A stretch of DNA of 64,000 bases from Pseudomonas sp. BN411 (GTDB lineage: Bacteria > Pseudomonadota > Gammaproteobacteria > Pseudomonadales > Pseudomonadaceae): assembly GCF_029871235.1 (NCBI RefSeq), contig NZ_SSOM01000074.1, forward strand, positions 78,111 through 142,110, read 5' to 3'. The notes beneath the pieces are model-generated. The model had not been told where the DNA came from. It ran no database searches and worked only from the letters and a program-made list of their open reading frames with translations. How positions within the stretch are numbered: the stretch's first letter is position 1; every line of letters starts with the position of its first letter. This document shows positions 1 through 8,565 of this stretch, piece after piece. A program made the translations under genes and the position numbers.

Positions 1-740
1 CCGCGGCCGAATTTCTCGCCCATGGCGTCGTCCGACAGGTAGGTGATGTGCCCCACCATGCGCGCCAGCATCAGGCCGCGCTTGGGGATCACGCCCTGGT
101 CCTGGAAGTGGCCGCCGTGGAAATCCGGGTCGGTGAGAATGGCCTGGCGAGCCACCTCGTTGAAGGCGATGTTCTGTGCCGAGAGCTTGGGTGCCGAAGC
201 GATGGCCAGGCAGTGACGCACGCGGTCGGGGTAGCTGATGGTCCATTGCATGGCCTGCATGCCGCCGAGGCTGCCACCGATCACGGCGGCCCACTGCTGG
301 ATGCCGAGGACATCCGCCAGGCGCGCCTGGCTGTTGACCCAGTCTTCCACCGTCATCACCGGGAAGTCGGCACCGAATGGCGTGCCGGTGGCCGGGTTGA
401 TGCTGGAAGGGCCGGTCGAACCGTTGCAGCCACCGAGGTTGTTCAGGCTGACGACGAAGAACTTCAGGGTGTCGATGGGCTTGCCCGGGCCGATGCAGCT
501 GTCCCACCAGCCCGGCTTGCGGTCGTCCATGCTGTGATAGCCGGCGGCGTGGTGGTGGCCGGACAGCGCATGGCAGATCAGCACCGCGTTGCTGCGGTCT
601 GCATTCAGTTCGCCGTAGGTTTCATAGACCAGCTCGTAGTCGGTCAGGCTGCGGCCACAGGCCAGTGCCAGCGGCTCGCTGAAGCGCTGTACCCGGGGGC
701 TGACCAGGCCGACGGAATCGGCGGGAATGGCGGTGGGCAT
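1..740 (-). CDS. metX: Homoserine O-acyltransferase MetX, 3' end outside window
   Basis: Acylates L-homoserine as the first committed step of methionine synthesis in the cytoplasm; the Pseudomonas enzymes of this family are known to use succinyl-CoA. The reading frame begins [15 protein letters not shown] and runs about 246 residues to the window edge, out of roughly 379 usual for the family. Visible are the alpha/beta-hydrolase nucleophile elbow GGSLGGMQ with Ser157 and the [13 protein letters not shown] loop near residues 99-111. The C-terminal catalytic Asp and His lie outside the window. The gene lies downstream of the GTPase gene on the same strand, with a GC-rich hairpin between them. 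Identification is firm; acetyl versus succinyl specificity is inferred from the genus. Confidence 0.93.
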   Translation of the reverse strand, partial: MPTAIPADSVGLVSPRVQRFSEPLALACGRSLTDYELVYETYGELNADRSNAVLICHALSGHHHAAGYHSMDDRKPGWWDSCIGPGKPIDTLKFFVVSLNNLGGCNGSTGPSSINPATGTPFGADFPVMTVEDWVNSQARLADVLGIQQWAAVIGGSLGGMQAMQWTISYPDRVRHCLAIASAPKLSAQNIAFNEVARQAILTDPDFHGGHFQDQGVIPKRGLMLARMVGHITYLSDDAMGEKFGR

Positions 741-859
741 CGCGACCCTGCTCTCAATCTGGGAAGGGCGCCAGTCTAAAGAGCGCCGCCCCCAGCGGCA
801 AGCGCGGGGGGCGGCGGCTAAGACGTTGAATAATCAGGTGCTGCGGGCGTTCAGGCGGG
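741..859 (-). promoter_or_regulatory. metX upstream region with GC-rich hairpin
   Basis: This gap separates the end of the GTPase gene from the start of metX. It holds an inverted repeat with arms at 785-793 (GCCGCCCCC) and 807-815 (GGGGGCGGC), loop 13 nt. Read on the minus strand, a short T-rich stretch (CTCTTT) follows. It could terminate the GTPase transcript or sit in the metX leader. No known riboswitch structure is recognised. Confidence 0.4.
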
Positions 860-2839
860 CTAGCCACCGCGCTGCTTGCGCGATGCCACCGGCAGGTTGA
901 CGACCTTGTTCATGCGCTGCATGGGCGAAGGGCGGCGGAAGGTGCGCAGCATCTCGTTGGCTTCGGCGATCTGCTGCTCCAGTTCCTCGGTGTAGCGCTG
1001 CAATTGCTGGCCGCGCTGGCGGGTGAGCTGGGTTTCCTGGGCCAGGGCCTTCAGCCGCAGCATGTGGGTTTCCAGCAGCTGCTTGTGCTCCAGGGTGTGC
1101 TGCATCAGCGGCATCAGGGCATCGCCGGCCCATTGCGCGACTTCCAGGCGCAGGCGTTGGTGCATGCCGATGACTTCCTGCACCAGGGTGTCGAAGAAGC
1201 GTTTGCCGAGCTGGCGCTGCTCGGTCAGCAGGGTCTTGGGATGCAGGCGGAACTGGTCGGCCTTGGCGCGCAGCTGGCGGAGCTCGCGGAGATAGCGCTG
1301 CACATTGAACTGCGGCGCATCGACCCCATTCAGCGGGTTCTCCTCGTTGTGCCGACGGTAGATGGCCGCGACCATCTTGTTGGCCATTTCGGCCTCGTGT
1401 TCCAGGCTGTGCAGGTCGTGCTGTACCGAATGGAAGAAATGCACGATGCCCTGGTTGATGCCGACCGTGGTCCAACTGGCAGTGAGTTCGCGGCGCAGGC
1501 GTGCCAAGTGTTCGTCCAGGCGCTCGGTGCGCGCGGCATTGCGCAGGACGTCGCCCTGGCGCTTGAGCAGGCGCTGATTGGTTTTCAGGCCGAGCAGGCG
1601 GCGATGGTGCTGGGCGTGGTCTTCCTTGGTCCGCGCGGTCAGCTCGAAGAGCATCTGGCCGTTGTCCTGCTGGTGGCTGTCGAGCATCGACTGCTGCTCG
1701 CGGACCTTGTCCAGGCGAAGGTTGAGCACGTGCAGGCTGTTCTGCAGCAGCGTCATCATCTGATGCGCCACGTGGTCTTCGATCAGGCGTTCCTTCTGCG
1801 TGACGATGCGCTCGCAGAGCAATTCTTCCAGCGCGCCGATCTGGCTGCGGGCAAGCAGTTCGTCGTCCTTGCGCACCTTGGCCAGCAGTGCCTGCTTGGC
1901 CGAAAGCGGCAGCACTTCGTCACTGCGGATGCCGAGCTGGCGGGCGGTGGTTTCCTGGATGCGGCGAATGGCGTTCTGCACGAAATTCTCGCCGGCCAGG
2001 TCATCCCACAGCACGTCGACCTTGTTCAGCACGGCGAACAGGTGGGCCTGGGTGTCTTCGTCAAGCTGGCGGATGTGCTGCTGCCAGACGCTCATATCGC
2101 TGGCGGTGACGCCGCTATCGGCCGAGAGCAGGAAGACAATGGCCTGGGCGGCCGGCAGCATCGACAGGGTGAGCTCGGGCTCGCTGCCGAGGGCGTTCAG
2201 GCCGGGGGTGTCGAGGATGCGCAGGCCCTGACGCAGCAGCGGGTGGTCGAAGTTGACCATGGCATGGCGCCAGGCCGGCACCAGGACCTCGCCGGGACGG
2301 CCGGTGGAGTCGAGCATGTCCGGGTGGAATCCGAGTTGGATAGCCTGCTCCACTGGCATCGGCTTGGTCCGCGCCACCTGGGTGAAGGCCTGGATCATGT
2401 TGTCCGGGTCGCTCGGGTCCAGTGGGATGTTCACCCAATGCCGCGGCGCGCGCTTGAACTGGGCCACGCTGGCCTCCGCCATGCGCGATTCGATGGGCAG
2501 CAGGCGGATGTAGGAACGCTCGGAGCGCGGGTCGTAGAACAGCTCGGTGGGGCACATGGTGGTGCGCCCGGCCTGAGACGGCAGCATGCGCTGGCCGAAT
2601 TCGGAGAAGAACAGGCAGTTGATCAGCTCGGTCTTGCCGCGGGAGAACTCGCCGACGAAGGCCAGGGTGATGTGATCAGTGCGGAGCAGGCGCTGGGCCC
2701 GTTCCAGCTTGGCGGAGAGCGCATCAGAGTTGAGCCGGTTGTGTTCCAGCCAGCTTCTATAGCGGGTGATCTCCCGCAGTAGCTCTCGCTTCCAGGCTAC
2801 GTAGGCGTCGACTTGCTGACTGAGACGCTCCATGCTCAT
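860..2839 (-). CDS. Dynamin-like GTPase
   Basis: A 659-residue protein with an N-terminal GTPase domain and a long helical C-terminal part, the layout of bacterial dynamin-family proteins, which in other bacteria remodel or protect membranes. Seen directly: G1 P-loop GEFSRGKT at residues 63-70, G2-region Thr near 93, G3 DTPG at 210-213 and G4 NKVD at 272-275. Residues about 345-640 are rich in Leu, Gln, Glu and Arg and read as coiled coil; no clear membrane helix is visible. The start is chosen because GAGGAG precedes the ATG by 7 nt; an in-frame Met3 is also possible. It stands alone between yggU and metX. I do not recall this gene at this place in P. aeruginosa. The cellular role is unknown. 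Confidence 0.8.
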   Translation of the reverse strand: MSMERLSQQVDAYVAWKRELLREITRYRSWLEHNRLNSDALSAKLERAQRLLRTDHITLAFVGEFSRGKTELINCLFFSEFGQRMLPSQAGRTTMCPTELFYDPRSERSYIRLLPIESRMAEASVAQFKRAPRHWVNIPLDPSDPDNMIQAFTQVARTKPMPVEQAIQLGFHPDMLDSTGRPGEVLVPAWRHAMVNFDHPLLRQGLRILDTPGLNALGSEPELTLSMLPAAQAIVFLLSADSGVTASDMSVWQQHIRQLDEDTQAHLFAVLNKVDVLWDDLAGENFVQNAIRRIQETTARQLGIRSDEVLPLSAKQALLAKVRKDDELLARSQIGALEELLCERIVTQKERLIEDHVAHQMMTLLQNSLHVLNLRLDKVREQQSMLDSHQQDNGQMLFELTARTKEDHAQHHRRLLGLKTNQRLLKRQGDVLRNAARTERLDEHLARLRRELTASWTTVGINQGIVHFFHSVQHDLHSLEHEAEMANKMVAAIYRRHNEENPLNGVDAPQFNVQRYLRELRQLRAKADQFRLHPKTLLTEQRQLGKRFFDTLVQEVIGMHQRLRLEVAQWAGDALMPLMQHTLEHKQLLETHMLRLKALAQETQLTRQRGQQLQRYTEELEQQIAEANEMLRTFRRPSPMQRMNKVVNLPVASRKQRGG

Positions 2840-3047
2840 TCAGGCTCTCCTCGGGATCACGCTTCCTGCGTACGGGGAACAGACGATTTTCGAATCGAAA
2901 TGCCGACGCGGGCAGTCATACCGCGACATCCGAAAGCTTGCTCCGGGGCGGGGTTAAGGCAGAGTGCCAGCCAGTCATTGCTGGGCATTATGCGCCTTGA
3001 GGGATGGGCGTCAATTGGCCGGCTCGCCACGCCCGCCTTAAGGTCGG
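2840..3047 (-). promoter_or_regulatory. Upstream region of the dynamin-like GTPase gene
   Basis: A 208-nt non-coding stretch that must carry the GTPase gene promoter. It contains the 13-nt palindrome TTTCGAATCGAAA at 2888-2900, about 50 nt upstream of the start codon, which could be an operator. No confident -35/-10 pair was identified. Confidence 0.35.
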
Positions 3048-3344
3048 TCAGGACTGCCGAGCGGTCAGGCCCGGCAGGTCGGGGAGGGTACGCGGACGCT
3101 GGATTCGCACCCGCTTCTGGCGGTTCAGTTCGCCGCTTTCCAGGCTCACCTGGCTCTTGGCGACCCCGAAGGCCTCCGCCAGGAAAGCCATCAGGTGGGC
3201 ATTCGCCTTGCCTTCCACCGGCGGCGCGGTGAGGCGGATCTTCAGCCTTTCGCCGTGCAGCCCGGCGAACTCGTCACGGCTCGCCTTGGGCTGCAGATGG
3301 CAGTCGAGGATCAGGTCCTCGCCTGCCCAGCGGTACCAGCTCAT
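3048..3344 (-). CDS. YggU family protein (DUF167)
   Basis: A 98-residue cytoplasmic protein of the UPF0235/DUF167 family, function unknown. The family signature is visible as LQPKASRDEF near residues 17-26, then LTAPPVEGKANAHL near 38-51 and the following FLAEAFGV helix. The start codon overlaps the stop of yggT (1 nt shared), so the two are translationally coupled. It is the last gene of the yggS-proC-yggT-yggU minus-strand operon. The C-terminal tail after QRPRTLPDL is probably species-specific. Confidence 0.85.
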   Translation of the reverse strand: MSWYRWAGEDLILDCHLQPKASRDEFAGLHGERLKIRLTAPPVEGKANAHLMAFLAEAFGVAKSQVSLESGELNRQKRVRIQRPRTLPDLPGLTARQS

Positions 3345-3937
3345 CAGAGGAACGGGCTGAGGATCTGCGGCATGCCAGTCATGGCGGCCAGGTTGCCGAT
3401 CACCAGCATATCCAGCAGTTTCAGTGCAATGAAGGCGAAGATCGGCGAAATATCCAGACCGCCAAGGTTCGGCAGCAGCTTGCGAAACGGCATCAGCAGC
3501 GGCTCGCAGATCTGGTTCACCAGCTGTGCGCCGGGGTTGTAGCTGCCCGGGGCGACCCAGGAGAGGATCACGCTGATGATCAGGGCGAAGAAGAACACCT
3601 TCAGGAACAGCGAGGTGACGCCGATGATCGACCAGATCAGCAGTTGCAGCAGATAGCCGCCGACGCCGTAGCCCATCAGGGTCAGGGTGACGATCATCAG
3701 CAGCAGCTGGACGAGGATGGCCAGGACCAGGGAAGCGAGGTCCAGGCCGCCGAAGCCGGGGATGATCTTGCGCAGCGGATTGAGCAGCGGCTTGGTGGCA
3801 CGCACCACGAACTGGCTCAGCGGGTTGTAGAAGTCGGCGCGCACCAGTTGCAGGATGAAGCGCAGCAGGACGATCAGCAGGTAGAGACTGCCGAGGGTCT
3901 GGATCACATAGATGGCTGCGGTGTTGAGTCCGGTCAT
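3344..3937 (-). CDS. YggT family integral membrane protein
   Basis: A 197-residue inner-membrane protein with two tandem YGGT units: hydrophobic segments near residues 8-28 and 65-85, then a second set near 95-125 and 165-185. Each unit has the family pattern of a hairpin followed by an NPLxxFV or PLLMPFRKLLP loop. Homologues have been linked to osmotic tolerance or K+ uptake, but the function is not settled. It lies 10 nt after proC and overlaps yggU, in an operon conserved across Pseudomonas. The ATG is preceded by AAGGAG. Confidence 0.9.
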   Translation of the reverse strand: MTGLNTAAIYVIQTLGSLYLLIVLLRFILQLVRADFYNPLSQFVVRATKPLLNPLRKIIPGFGGLDLASLVLAILVQLLLMIVTLTLMGYGVGGYLLQLLIWSIIGVTSLFLKVFFFALIISVILSWVAPGSYNPGAQLVNQICEPLLMPFRKLLPNLGGLDISPIFAFIALKLLDMLVIGNLAAMTGMPQILSPFL

Positions 3938-3947
3938 CGAAAGCTCC

Positions 3948-4766
3948 TTATTGGCCCAGTTGTTCGGCCAGCTCGGCCGAACGCCGGTCGGCGGCGTTCA
4001 GGGCCTGTTGCACCAGGGCTTCGAAGCCGCCGGCCTGGAAAGTTTTGATCGCCGCTTCGGTGGTGCCGTTGGGCGAGGTGACGCGGCGGCGCAGCTCGGC
4101 GGCGTCGACGTCGCTGGAAACCGCCATGCGCGCGGCGCCCAGGGCGGTCTGCAGGGTCAGTTGTTCGGCGGTGGCGCGCGGTAGGCCGAGTTTCTCGCCG
4201 GCGGCGGTCATGGCCTCCATCAGCAGGAAGAAATAGGCCGGGCCGCTGCCGGATACGGCGGTCACGGCGTCGATCAGTCGTTCCTCCTCCAGCCAGAGGG
4301 CGATACCGACGGCGGCCAGCAGATGCTCGGCCTGCTTGCGCTGGGCGGCGCTGACTTCGGTGTTGGCGTACAGGCCGCTCGCGCCCAGGCCCACAAGCGC
4401 CGGGGTGTTGGGCATGCAGCGCACGATCGGGCGCGGGCCGAGCCAGGCAGCCAGGCTGGCGCAGGTGATGCCGGCGGCAATGGAAACCACCAGTTGGCCA
4501 TCCTTCAGGCTGGGAGCCAGGGCCTGGCAGACCGCCTTCATCACTTGCGGCTTGGTCGCCAGGACCACTACGTCGGCGCCTTGCACGGCGTCGGCGTTGC
4601 TTTCCACCACTTCGATACCGTGCTCGGCGCTGATCTTCGCGCGCTGCTCGGCGCCGGGATCGCTGGCACGGATGTGGTCGGCGGCGACGCCCTGGGCGCG
4701 CAGGCCGCCGATCAGGCTGGCGGCCATGTTGCCGGCGCCAATGAATGCAATGCGGGGAGTGCTCAT
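3948..4766 (-). CDS. proC: Pyrroline-5-carboxylate reductase
   Basis: Catalyses the last step of proline synthesis, NAD(P)H-dependent reduction of 1-pyrroline-5-carboxylate, in the cytoplasm. The 272-residue length is normal for the family. The N-terminal Rossmann motif FIGAGNMAASLIGG is at residues 9-22. The C-terminal dimerisation/active-site segment has AVSGSGPAYFF near 169 and RRRVTSPNGTTEAA near 226-239. It is followed 10 nt later by yggT and preceded 14 nt earlier by yggS, an arrangement common in gamma-proteobacteria. The identification is firm. Confidence 0.95.
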   Translation of the reverse strand: MSTPRIAFIGAGNMAASLIGGLRAQGVAADHIRASDPGAEQRAKISAEHGIEVVESNADAVQGADVVVLATKPQVMKAVCQALAPSLKDGQLVVSIAAGITCASLAAWLGPRPIVRCMPNTPALVGLGASGLYANTEVSAAQRKQAEHLLAAVGIALWLEEERLIDAVTAVSGSGPAYFFLLMEAMTAAGEKLGLPRATAEQLTLQTALGAARMAVSSDVDAAELRRRVTSPNGTTEAAIKTFQAGGFEALVQQALNAADRRSAELAEQLGQ

Positions 4767-4780
4767 GAATGCTTCCTTAA

Positions 4781-5473
4781 TTAGTGCGAGGGCTGGCCGT
4801 AGTCGCGGGCGCCGAATAGCGCAGTGCCAATGCGCACCCAGGTGGCGCCTTCGGCGATGGCCGCTTCCAGGTCATGGCTCATGCCCATGGACAGAGTGTC
4901 CAACGAGGGGTTCAGCGCCTCCTGCAACTGGCGCAGGCGGGCGAAGGCGGCATGCTGCTCCGCCGGGTCTTCGGTGGGTTCGGGAATCGCCATCAGGCCG
5001 CGCAGGCGCAGGTTCGGCAGATCGGCCACGGCAGCGGCCAGGGCCGGCAGATCATCGGGGGTGCAGCCGGACTTGCTGTCTTCACCGCTGACGTTCACCT
5101 GCAGGCAGATGTTCAGCGGTGGCAGGTGCGCGGGGCGTTGGGCTGAAAGGCGCTCGGCGATTTTCAGGCGGTCCACCGAGTGCACCCAGTGGAAATGTTC
5201 GGCAATGGATTTGGTCTTGTTCGACTGGATCGGACCGATGAAATGCCAGGTCAGCGCCAGATCAGTGAGCTCGACCTGCTTGGCCAGTGCTTCCTGCAGG
5301 TAGTTCTCGCCGAAATCGACGATTCCTGCGGCGAACGCATCGCGGATCGCGACTGCGGGTTTGGTCTTGCTCACGGCCAGCAGGCCGATACTGGAAAATT
5401 CTCGCCCTGAGGCTTGCGCCGCCTCACGGATACGCGCGCGAACCTTTGCAATATTGTCTGCTATCGTGGACAT
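4781..5473 (-). CDS. YggS/PLPBP family pyridoxal-phosphate homeostasis protein
   Basis: A 230-residue single-domain PLP-binding protein with the alanine-racemase N-terminal fold. Family members regulate PLP supply and amino-acid pools and are not known enzymes. The PLP lysine lies in LLAVSKTKP near residues 32-40, followed by DFGENYLQEA. The phosphate-binding end has LSMGMSHDLEAAI and VRIGTALFG near the C-terminus. The frame extends 99 codons further upstream, but the start at MSTIADNIAKVR is chosen from family alignment; the longer N-terminus has no family resemblance and would overlap the pilT promoter. The gene is divergent from pilT and is the first of the minus-strand operon. Confidence 0.92.
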   Translation of the reverse strand: MSTIADNIAKVRARIREAAQASGREFSSIGLLAVSKTKPAVAIRDAFAAGIVDFGENYLQEALAKQVELTDLALTWHFIGPIQSNKTKSIAEHFHWVHSVDRLKIAERLSAQRPAHLPPLNICLQVNVSGEDSKSGCTPDDLPALAAAVADLPNLRLRGLMAIPEPTEDPAEQHAAFARLRQLQEALNPSLDTLSMGMSHDLEAAIAEGATWVRIGTALFGARDYGQPSH

Positions 5474-5636
5474 TACCTGCGCTCTACAGCCCGGCCTGAG
5501 TGGGGTCTGCGGCATTCTAACTGCCGCTGAAAAATGTAGCGAGCGACGGCCGGGCAGGTCGGTATCGACGGCCTTAGGCACGGCGCGGTGATCATTCAGC
5601 AGTCTGCAAACCGTTTGCTTCGAATTGGGGAGCCCC
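5474..5636. promoter_or_regulatory. Divergent yggS / pilT promoter region
   Basis: This 163-nt gap must hold the outward promoters of the yggS operon and pilT. The pilT ATG is preceded by a clear GGGGAG ribosome-binding site. I could not pick a convincing -35/-10 pair. Confidence 0.4.
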
Positions 5637-6671
5637 ATGGATATTACTGAGCTGCTTGCCTTCAGCGCCAAGCAGGGCGCTTCGGACCTGCATCTCTCGG
5701 CCGGCCTGCCACCTATGATTCGCGTCGATGGCGACGTGCGCCGGATCAACCTGCCGGCCCTGGACCACAAGCAGGTCCACGCGCTGATCTACGACATCAT
5801 GAACGACAAGCAACGCAAGGATTTCGAGGAATTCCTCGAGACCGACTTCTCCTTCGAAGTCCCTGGCGTCGCGCGTTTTCGGGTCAACGCCTTCAACCAG
5901 AACCGCGGCGCCGGCGCCGTGTTCCGTACCATTCCCTCCAAGGTCCTGAGCATGGAAGACCTGGGAATGGGCGAAATCTTCAAGAAGATTTCCGACGTTC
6001 CGCGCGGCCTGGTGCTGGTCACCGGCCCCACCGGTTCGGGCAAGTCCACCACCCTGGCGGCCATGCTCGACTACCTGAACAGCACCAAGTACCACCACAT
6101 CCTCACCGTGGAAGACCCGATCGAATTCGTCCACGAGTCGAAGAAGTGCCTGATCAACCAGCGGGAAGTGCACCGCGACACCCTCGGCTTCAACGAAGCC
6201 CTGCGTTCGGCGCTGCGTGAAGACCCGGACATCATCCTGGTGGGTGAGATGCGCGACCTGGAAACCATCCGTCTGGCGCTGACCGCCGCGGAAACCGGTC
6301 ACCTGGTATTCGGCACCCTGCACACCACCTCCGCGGCCAAGACCATCGACCGCGTGGTCGACGTGTTCCCCGCCGAGGAAAAGTCCATGGTTCGCTCCAT
6401 GCTCTCCGAATCTCTCCAGTCGGTGATCTCCCAGACCCTGCTGAAGAAGATCGGCGGCGGCCGGGTGGCGGCCCACGAGATCATGATCGGCACCCCGGCC
6501 ATCCGTAACCTGATCCGCGAAGACAAGGTGGCGCAGATGTACTCCGCCATCCAGACCGGCGGCTCGCTCGGCATGCAGACCCTCGACATGTGCCTCAAGG
6601 GCCTGGTCGCCAAGGGCCTGGTGAGCCGCGAGAGCGCGCGGGAAAAGGCCAAGAGCCCGGAAAACTTCTGA
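5637..6671 (+). CDS. pilT: Type IV pilus retraction ATPase PilT
   Basis: Hexameric cytoplasmic ATPase that depolymerises the type IV pilus and drives twitching motility. The 344 residues from ATG 5637 match P. aeruginosa PilT in length; a TTG four codons upstream is a weaker start, and GGGGAG stands 4 nt before the ATG. Seen: N-terminal PAS-like domain, Walker A GPTGSGKST near residues 131-139, Asp box with EDPIEF, His box HLVFGTLHTTSAA, Walker B LVGEMRDLET and the PilT-specific AIRNLIRE motif near residue 290. It is followed 39 nt later by pilU. The signalling cluster for the same motility system lies 43 kb downstream in this window. Confidence 0.98.
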   Translation: MDITELLAFSAKQGASDLHLSAGLPPMIRVDGDVRRINLPALDHKQVHALIYDIMNDKQRKDFEEFLETDFSFEVPGVARFRVNAFNQNRGAGAVFRTIPSKVLSMEDLGMGEIFKKISDVPRGLVLVTGPTGSGKSTTLAAMLDYLNSTKYHHILTVEDPIEFVHESKKCLINQREVHRDTLGFNEALRSALREDPDIILVGEMRDLETIRLALTAAETGHLVFGTLHTTSAAKTIDRVVDVFPAEEKSMVRSMLSESLQSVISQTLLKKIGGGRVAAHEIMIGTPAIRNLIREDKVAQMYSAIQTGGSLGMQTLDMCLKGLVAKGLVSRESAREKAKSPENF

Positions 6672-6710
6672 CCCGCCTGACCGGCGCCGGCATCGAACAG
6701 CGAGAACGCC

Positions 6711-7856
6711 ATGGAATTCGAGAAACTGATGCGCCTGATGGTGGAAAAAGGCGGTTCCGACCTCTTCATCACGGCGGGTGTGCCGCCGTCGATGAAGGTC
6801 AACGGCAAGATCATGCCGGTGACCAAGAACCCCATGTCGCCGGAAATGACGCGGGAAACCGTGCTGGGCGTGATGAACGAGCAGCAGCGCCGCGACTTCG
6901 CCGAGCACCACGAATGCAACTTCGCCATCAGCGCGCGGGGCATCGGGCGTTTCCGCGTCAGCGCCTTCTACCAGCGCAACCTGGTGGGCATGGTGCTGCG
7001 CCGCATCGAGACCACCATCCCCACCATCGATGAGCTGAAACTGCCGGAAATCCTCAAGAAACTGTCGCTGACCAAGCGCGGCCTGGTGCTCTTCGTTGGC
7101 GCCACCGGTACCGGTAAGTCCACCTCGCTGGCAGCGATGATCGGCCACCGCAACAAGAACAGCAGCGGCCACATCATCTCCATCGAAGACCCGATCGAAT
7201 TCATCCACCAGCACCAGAGCTGCATCGTCACCCAGCGTGAAGTGGGCATCGACACCGAGTCCTTCGAAGTGGCCCTGAAGAACACCCTGCGCCAGGCGCC
7301 GGACGTGATCCTGATCGGCGAGGTGCGGACCCGCGAGACCATGGACCACGCCGTCGCCTTCGCCGAAACCGGCCACCTGTGCCTGGCCACCCTGCACGCC
7401 AACAACGCCAACCAGGCGCTGGACCGCATCATCAACTTCTTCCCCGCCGACCGGCAGCAGCAGGTGTGGATGGACCTGTCGCTGAACCTCAAGGCCATCG
7501 TTGCTCAGCAACTGGTGCCGACCCCGGACGGCAAGGGCCGCCGCGCGGTGATCGAAGTACTGATCAACACCCCGCTGGCTGCCGACCTGATCCGCAAGGG
7601 CGAAGTACACGAACTCAAGGCCCTGATGAAGCGCTCTTCCGAGCACGGCATGCAGACCTTCGACCAGGCGCTCTACAACCTCTATTCCCAGGGCGAGATC
7701 ACCTACGAAGACGCCCTGCTCTACGCCGACTCGGCCAACGACCTGCGCCTGATGATCAAGCTCGGCTCGGAAACCGATGGCGAGCACCTGCAGCACATGA
7801 GCGACGGCCTGTCGCTGCAGGTGTCCGAGGAAGACCCGGGGCGTCGCTTCCGCTAA
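6711..7856 (+). CDS. pilU: PilT-like accessory retraction ATPase PilU
   Basis: Second PilT-family motor; in other bacteria it acts with PilT to raise retraction force. At 381 residues it is close to P. aeruginosa PilU. Walker A is GATGTGKSTS near residues 132-141, with EDPIEF, LIGEVRTRETMD and HLCLATLHANNANQ following. The PilT AIRNLIRE motif is replaced by a diverged INTPLAADLIRKGEVHEL segment, typical of PilU. It is co-directional with pilT and followed directly by a strong hairpin terminator, so pilT-pilU is probably one transcript. Confidence 0.97.
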   Translation: MEFEKLMRLMVEKGGSDLFITAGVPPSMKVNGKIMPVTKNPMSPEMTRETVLGVMNEQQRRDFAEHHECNFAISARGIGRFRVSAFYQRNLVGMVLRRIETTIPTIDELKLPEILKKLSLTKRGLVLFVGATGTGKSTSLAAMIGHRNKNSSGHIISIEDPIEFIHQHQSCIVTQREVGIDTESFEVALKNTLRQAPDVILIGEVRTRETMDHAVAFAETGHLCLATLHANNANQALDRIINFFPADRQQQVWMDLSLNLKAIVAQQLVPTPDGKGRRAVIEVLINTPLAADLIRKGEVHELKALMKRSSEHGMQTFDQALYNLYSQGEITYEDALLYADSANDLRLMIKLGSETDGEHLQHMSDGLSLQVSEEDPGRRFR

Positions 7857-7867
7857 GCTTTCGCTCA

Positions 7868-7899
7868 ATGAAGAAGCCCGCTTCGGCGGGCTTCTTCAT
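7868..7899 (+). terminator. Rho-independent terminator after pilU
   Basis: A perfect 12-bp stem GAAGAAGCCCGC (7870-7881) pairs with GCGGGCTTCTTC (7886-7897) around a TTCG tetraloop. The pairing extends by two more A/T pairs. It lies 11 nt after the pilU stop codon. Confidence 0.85.
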
Positions 7900-7932
7900 G
7901 CCCGCGTTTCACACATCTCTGCAGGAGGCAGC

Positions 7933-8328
7933 ATGAACACCCGTCAGGACACCCACAGCAAGGTCATCGGCTACCTGCTCTGGATTTTCGGATTCCTCGG
8001 TTCCCACCGCTTCTACTATGGCAAGCCGGTGACCGGCACCATCTGGTTCTTCACCCTGGGTCTGTTCTTCATCGGCTGGATTATCGACCTGTTCCTGATC
8101 CCCGCCATGGACCGCGAGGCTGCCGTGCGTTTCAACTCTGGCCAGTACGACTACAACGTCGCCTGGATCCTGCTGACCTTCCTCGGCGTGTTCGGCGTGC
8201 ACCGCATGTACCAGGGCAAGTGGATCAGCGGCATCCTCTACCTGCTCACCGGCGGCTTCTTCCTGATCGGCGTGCTCTACGACTTCTGGACCCTGAATAC
8301 CCAGGTGTCGGTGCTCAACGCCCGTTGA
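7933..8328 (+). CDS. TM2 domain-containing membrane protein
   Basis: A 131-residue inner-membrane protein with two TM2-type halves. The first is WIFGFLGSHRFYYGK near residues 17-31, then a helix ending in DLFLIP; the second is FLGVFGVHRMYQGKWISG near residues 81-98, then GGFFLIGVLYDFWTL. The conserved G-x-H-R-F/M-Y-x-G motif is present twice. AGGAGG stands 6 nt before the ATG. Function is unknown; TM2 proteins are small membrane proteins found in many lineages. It is monocistronic: a terminator precedes it and a REP-like element follows. Confidence 0.85.
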   Translation: MNTRQDTHSKVIGYLLWIFGFLGSHRFYYGKPVTGTIWFFTLGLFFIGWIIDLFLIPAMDREAAVRFNSGQYDYNVAWILLTFLGVFGVHRMYQGKWISGILYLLTGGFFLIGVLYDFWTLNTQVSVLNAR

Positions 8329-8343
8329 ACCTGCGTTTTTCCT

Positions 8344-8442
8344 TGTGGGGGCGAATTCATTCGCTAACCGGACCGCCAGGTCCGGCCTACAAGCCTTGCC
8401 GGGGACGCTGCGCGTCCCTTCGCGAATGAATTCGCCCCCACA
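8344..8442. repeat. 99-bp palindromic REP-like element, copy 1
   Basis: Terminal perfect inverted repeats of 21 bp at 8344-8364 and 8422-8442 contain GGGGGCGAATTCATTCGC. The interior carries two smaller hairpins, CCGGACC-GCCA-GGTCCGG at 8368-8385 and a GGGACGC/GCGTCCC hairpin. Copies 2 and 3 are at 25806-25904 and 32914-33008. This resembles the Pseudomonas REP-doublet class, lying between genes and possibly acting as a transcript-end structure. Confidence 0.85.
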
Positions 8443-8565
8443 GAATCACTTCCCCTCGGCCTGACCCCTTCGTCGGAACCCGTGGCGGCACCCCGCCTCG
8501 CGGCCTATGTTCCAGCGTGGGGCGCCTGTTTCGCCCCCTGCCTGGTCGCGCAAGGAGGTGACGCC

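Noticed and set aside
48..779. 243-codon plus-strand frame over metX
   Set aside because: The minus strand reads a clear MetX with the GGSLGGMQ nucleophile elbow.
1004..2782. 592-codon open frame antisense to the dynamin-like gene
   Set aside because: The opposite strand has all GTPase motifs and a good ribosome site; this frame has none.
5592..7868. 758-codon open frame antisense to pilT and pilU
   Set aside because: It runs through both pilT and pilU and their gap, with no recognisable domain. It is a shadow of codon use in a high-GC genome.
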